Positions 59,572 to 64,000 of a stretch of 64,000 bases of DNA are shown here, one piece after another. The position numbers and the translations under genes were made by a program. Numbering within the stretch: position 1 is the stretch's first letter; every line of letters begins with the position of its first letter. Below the pieces are notes generated by a model. It was given only the letters and a program-made list of their open reading frames with translations, was not told where the DNA came from and made no database searches. Source of the DNA: Eunapius fragilis (lineage: Eukaryota; Porifera; Demospongiae; Spongillida; Spongillidae); the NCBI GenBank assembly GCA_963681505.1, contig OY811978.1:1114549-1178548 (forward strand), read 5' to 3'.

Positions 59572-59908
59572 CTAGGCCATTTTTGAAACTGAAAAAAAGT
59601 GGGCTTTTCGAATTTCAATACGATGTCCAAACAGTGACAGGCTTACTTTTTTCAAGTTCACACATTTTTTCTCTGCATGTTGCGCGCATTCAAGAATTAT
59701 GTACATATAAACCCATAATGTCACTGTAATAGTAATGGCGATATACCCATATGAAAAATGCATGCAGATCTGCAACGGGCCTCTAGTTCTCAAAATGCTT
59801 GCACCAGAGCAAACAAAAAATGTCTGCCCATGGTAATATGTCTACTAAACTATGAGTTTCCTACAAGCCTACATGGGCACACACATCTACAGCTATATGT
59901 GTTCTGCT
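59572..59908. other. Spacer between transposon and MOXD1-like gene
   Basis: No exon recognised. It includes the 3' untranslated region of the monooxygenase gene by position. Confidence 0.5.
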
Positions 59909-61600
59909 TCAGTACATCATCATAAAGATGGCCATGACTGCCATCACAAAGCTTCCCAACACTGGTACGGTCATTGCAGAACCACTCGGTGTTGGTGTAC
60001 TGGGTGTTGAACTTCCACAGGTATTTTGGTCTACGTATGGGCACTTCACCTGGATTGCTGTGTTCTTCACAACTACAGGGGTCTGAATAGAAGAGGGTTA
60101 AAAATGACGTAGTGCACAGAATTGAAGTGGATTATTGTGTGCTGAATAACATACCACATTTCTAGCAATACAGATACCATAGAAGTCTGCATTGGTTGTC
60201 AGTGATTGAAAATCATTCTGCTGTTTTTGGTTCCAGACCAGAGTGTCAAAGATGGTTTTCAGACCACTGTACCAACCAGATGATGATGTACTGAACAATG
60301 CTGTCAGTGCTTGAAAGTCAGCGGGACTGTATGTGATAATCGAATACATTACCTCTCCACATATGCATGCATGCTTCACTTACGCCAGGTTGGATGAGGC
60401 AAATGATGAAAAGCTTGTGTTAACCATCCTACTGGCACAGGCAACTAGTTCTATTCGAGGGTAGTATACTGGAAATGAAAAGCACATCTCATCATATGTG
60501 GACTGTCCTCCCTACAAGGTAACAATTAGTGAGCAACCGATTATTCATAAGCACTACACCATACCAGGGTGACGTTGTTCACACCACTAGTGTTGTATCT
60601 ACAAGCGACTTGTAGCGTATCGCCCTGCATATGAAGGTTAAAATCTCATGTCAGCTCCATATAAAGAAGTAAAAACAAACTCACCGGTAGTACGTTGACC
60701 TGGTTAGTTAGGATATTGGTCTGCTGATAATTAAAATCATATTGTAAGTTTTGATCTATGGGGGGAAGTTCCTGCAATCCTCCACAAGTGTTTGTTGGTC
60801 GAAAGTGGCGAAGTGTTACCCCTCGACCTTATTATGAAAGGGATACATACACCAGTTGGAGTATCTCAGCTCAGCAAACAGCCATCTATGTGTATGACAT
60901 ACCAACTACATGAGTGTGCAACATGTTTCCGAATATATTGATTCCAGTAGGAGGGATTGTCTGTCGTGGTATAACACACCAACTAAGGCCAGCATACATA
61001 CGTGTATTACACTTACAGCAGCAGTACATGATGATGTGCATGTTCCATAGACAGTGAAGCTGGGGTCTCTGGGAGGAATTATCATCAGCGGATTGGTGAG
61101 ATATCCTGTCGTCAGAATTCCTGCTTCATAGGTCGGGGGCGTACTGGTGTATGTAAAAGTAAACCCAGAGCTGTCTGTGACACCTGTGTATTGGTGGTGT
61201 GCATGGAAGTGTTCATTAATGTGCATGTACACCTCTAATATCAAACACTTTACCAGAGACCAATGAAGGGTTGCTGTAGTGCATTTCCATCATAACATAC
61301 TGTTCAGTGACTGAACCTCCAATGGGATATGCTATACCACTTGGATATATGAAGTCCTACATAACAGAAGAGGGGCTGGGTTAGTTACATTGGCAGCTGC
61401 TTTGGTTGGTGCTCACATACATTTCCACCTACAGCCCACCCTGCTATTATGGGTTCAAGTTTGCAATTAGTAATTGTTTTAGTAGCTTGATCACAGTCGT
61501 AACTCTGCCCTAGGTCTGTAGTCTCGTTCAACGACAGGCATTGGTAGATAAAGATGTGATGTACATGCATGATACTGTTGGGAGATATCTGAGGAGATAT

Positions 61601-61670
<70 letters not shown>

Positions 61671-63340
61671 AGTGTGTGTGTTTGAGAGAGAGAAGGGGAT
61701 GAGGTGGAGAAGGAGTAGGAACAACAAACACATGCATCATTTAGTATTCATGTAATAATCCATGCCAACATGCATGTGAATAATGTTTGTTCGTTACTAC
61801 AGTCCAATAACGTACCCTAGTGATGTATCTCTTCTGTGTAATGACTGCACTGGGTAGCTTGAAGCCTGTGCACCAATAAGTGGTAGTTTTAGCTGGGATG
61901 GGCACCTAATAGAAATTTTTTTGGGATGAGTTTTGAAACCCAAAAGAAAACATAACAGATTTATGCTGTTATATGTAGAGCAATTTGGTTGGAACGCAAT
62001 TTTCAGTCTGCATGTGAGCATGTGGTTAGTGGATAGTGTGGCTTTATGAATTCATTCAATCATAATAAATATGGATCAATTGAAGAAAGTCATTCAATTA
62101 ATGGAACATGTTTGCTCATAAAACATAACTACAAAAACTAGATAGGCTGGTTGAATAGGCCTGAGGTTCAATCTTACATTTGAGTGAAATTGGTTAGGTT
62201 CTTGCTGATCATGGTAAACTCAGTGGAAACTTGTCTGATGGCAGGATTAACAACTCCTTAATGGTTTTGGTCCATCCACTCCTACTCCACCCCAGTGTTA
62301 TTTATGTCAGCAGCTATTGAGCCATATGTGGAGTTCCATAGTGGAGTGCGTGTGGTGGTGGTGGTGGTGGTGGTGGTGGTGGTGGTGGTGGTGGTGGTGG
62401 TGGTGGTGATGGTTGGCGTGAAGGAGTCAGGTGTGCAGTCTTATGACACAGGTTATGATGGTGTTTTGCACTCTAATTGGCAGCACTGTTCAATATTAAA
62501 GAGGCTGGACCCATGTCATGATACAGAGGCTGGACCCATGTCATGATACAGAGGCTGAGCCCATGTCACGATCAGCAAAAGCGAACACCTAAACCTTAAT
62601 TTGAGCACAAAATAAATGAGAGTTTGACAAGCATGCAGGATTGAAAAGGAACTTTTACACCAAAACATTTTATCATTTAAGTATTTCCTAAAGGATTGAA
62701 AGTAGATCGTATATCTGCATGCAGAGGGATGGAAGGAGTAATGAACGAAAAAGATGACTAGTGGACATCCATGATCCATCAACATTAACTGAACCTACGA
62801 CTTATAACACTATTTAGAGCCAGTATCCTCCCTCCTTATGTATAAATAACTGGAGAGTAGGACACTCCATACATGCATGCATTTCTTTGTCACTCCAAGC
62901 TATGGAATGCAGAGTGCTCCCTCCGAGTGAGTATTTATAACCGGAGTGCTGATCGATCCGCTTTTTTTGCTGTGCTGTTTTTTTAGTGGCATAAATTTGT
63001 TATAAATTTACATTGCATGTGCATATTTGGTACAACCTGTCTTGTTATATCCCAGGGTGAAGCCAATTATGTCTCGTTACAAAGCATGCACATCACCCGT
63101 TTTGTTCTCTACCATATTATCGTAGTCACGGTAACCGCTTCAACGGAATTAAGTGTAGAAGTTCCAGGATTGCAATGCATGAGAGTTTGTTTCATTCACA
63201 AACTAGCTAGTTAATTGGCCGATATCGGAATGTGAATATAAAAGCTACAAGCCAGTCATGTCCTAGACAATCACATGCCCAAGATTCTAGAAAAGCGATC
63301 AAATACAACTAGCGATTCAAACGTATTTGCTAGCCATGAG

Positions 63341-63375
<35 letters not shown>

Positions 63376-63798
63376 GGGGTCGTGGCAGCAAAAAGGGATC
63401 TAGCGCATATTATAAAAATTTACCAGGAAGGAGCTTTCAAGTTGACGCATGCAATTAAAATGTACGCATAATTTCAAATTCAGGCCACTGTAACTCCATG
63501 ATAGATAGACTAATTTCCAGTGCGTAAGAAAGAAGTTGTAGAGGACATTAAATCATGCAGTACCGCCAGTACCGGTATTTATTACATCGCCTCTTCACCA
63601 ATAAGCTCAAAAACTGACCTGGTTAACAGCGAGGGTAAAGTTCTGGGCATCGCTGGGTTGGGGAGGAACATTGACCAGCCCTCCGAGGAGGTTGAGGCTA
63701 ACTGATCCTCTGTTGTTTGCCCCGTGGTATTGGCCAGTTAGGGAGATGTCCGCGGGGTCTGCCGCCCCCCAACTGAAGACCACCTTGGCTGTGTTTGC
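59909..63798 (-). CDS. MOXD1/DBH-like copper monooxygenase, C-terminal 480 residues
   Basis: Ascorbate-dependent type II copper monooxygenase; dopamine beta-hydroxylase hydroxylates a benzylic carbon, while the MOXD1 substrate is uncertain. Eleven exons: 63619-63798, 61816-61905, 61421-61588, 61254-61356, 61017-61183, 60903-60960, 60685-60827, 60565-60624, 60384-60511, 60155-60326, 59909-60082, with agreeing phases. Visible ligands: HVHHIFIYQC (HH), MEMHYSNP (H), LHTHVVGRGVTLRHFR (HTH) and DEMCFSF (Met), a complete set for both copper sites. IPAKTTTYWC, SYDCDQATK, GWAVGG, CRYNTSG and YYPRIELVACAS match MOXD1 best. The end is a hydrophobic VPVLGSFVMAVMAIFMMMY directly before the stop, suggesting a GPI signal or tail anchor. 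The DOMON start and signal peptide lie beyond the window. Intact. Confidence 0.88.
61605..61690. repeat. (GA)n microsatellite in a MOXD1-like intron
   Basis: On the minus strand it is a CT tract that forms the polypyrimidine stretch directly before the acceptor at 61589 or 61601. Two acceptors 12 bases apart (CTCAG twice) could add or omit four residues in frame. Confidence 0.92.
62350..62408. repeat. (TGG)n microsatellite
   Basis: About 19 TGG/GTG units; the poly-Val frame across it is an artefact. Confidence 0.95.
63340..63376. repeat. (CA)n-(TA)n microsatellite
   Basis: CACACACACA passing into TATATATATA. Confidence 0.92.
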
Positions 63799-64000
63799 CT
63801 GAACATTGCGGAGAGGGAGGGAAGAAGTGAAAGAGTAAGTGATGAGTGAGTTAAGTGATAGGGTGTATAGAATACAAATCTATAGATGTTAAGTGAGTGA
63901 TTGGGAGGAGGGAGGGGCTGGTGGACAGGTATACAAAAAAAATTTCCCCCATACACTTTCATGGCAAAGATTAGCAAGCACATGTTGTACGGTTAAATTA

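Larger units (their letters stand above)
61906..63618. other. Large intron of the MOXD1-like gene
   Basis: No exon fitting the gene was found here. It holds a (TGG)n tract at 62350-62408, a triple short direct repeat (GGCTGGACCCATGTCATGAT, 62500-62575), a CA-TA microsatellite at 63340-63375 and a dispersed repeat at 63450-63533. Confidence 0.6.

Noticed and set aside
62295..62546. Poly-Val ORF
   Set aside because: A (TGG)n microsatellite in an intron of the MOXD1-like gene.

Overview
This is a stretch of animal (metazoan) nuclear DNA, not bacterial. Genes are split by short GT-AG introns, animal-type Ig, FN3 and MOXD1 domains occur, an LTR retrotransposon and a DDE transposon are present, and there are very long micro- and minisatellites. 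The type I receptors and compact introns would suit an early-branching marine invertebrate such as a sponge, but nothing in the sequence proves the phylum. A run of exactly 200 N at 43735-43934 shows it is a scaffolded draft assembly.

Layout. 1-1290: no recognisable gene, apart from one possible exon. 1295-5753: a Ty3/gypsy LTR retrotransposon in minus orientation with 148-bp LTRs and a 5-bp target duplication; its RT-RNase H block is inverted. 5834-9886: minus-strand receptor gene 1 (signal peptide, Ig-like, FN3), whose downstream part is interrupted by that retrotransposon. 9890-16450: mostly simple repeats and foldback elements. 16453-20106: minus-strand receptor gene 2 (signal peptide, Ig-like, two FN3), with a 61-bp minisatellite that repeats one of its own splice acceptors. 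23325-27791: plus-strand receptor gene 3 (signal peptide, Ig-like, Ser/Pro stalk, membrane segment, tail with an ITIM-like tyrosine), followed by about 100 copies of a 36-bp repeat. 32180-33466: receptor copy 4, a pseudogene with several frameshifts. 35862-39215: minus-strand receptor gene 5, readable from signal peptide to stop. 40040 onwards: divergent plus-strand gene 6 with a 10-residue repeat. The block 33836-43734 then appears again, almost identical, at 43935-53851 across the N gap; I read this as an unmerged contig overlap, not a real duplication. 56201-59567: a Ginger-like DDE transposon (TGTCA...TGACA ends, CCGG target duplication) with integrase-type domains and an OTU protease-like domain, now broken. 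59909-63798: minus-strand 3' part of a MOXD1/dopamine beta-hydroxylase-like copper monooxygenase with all copper ligands visible.

How it fits together. Genes 1-6 form a cluster of single-pass or probable single-pass surface proteins. They share exon architecture (phase-1 junctions after the signal peptide and around domains), local duplication, pseudogenes, divergent gene pairs and tandem repeats. That pattern resembles rapidly evolving recognition-receptor complexes, for example the cnidarian Alr cluster; the function is inference only. All exon models were read by eye from splice sites and reading frame, with no transcript support.
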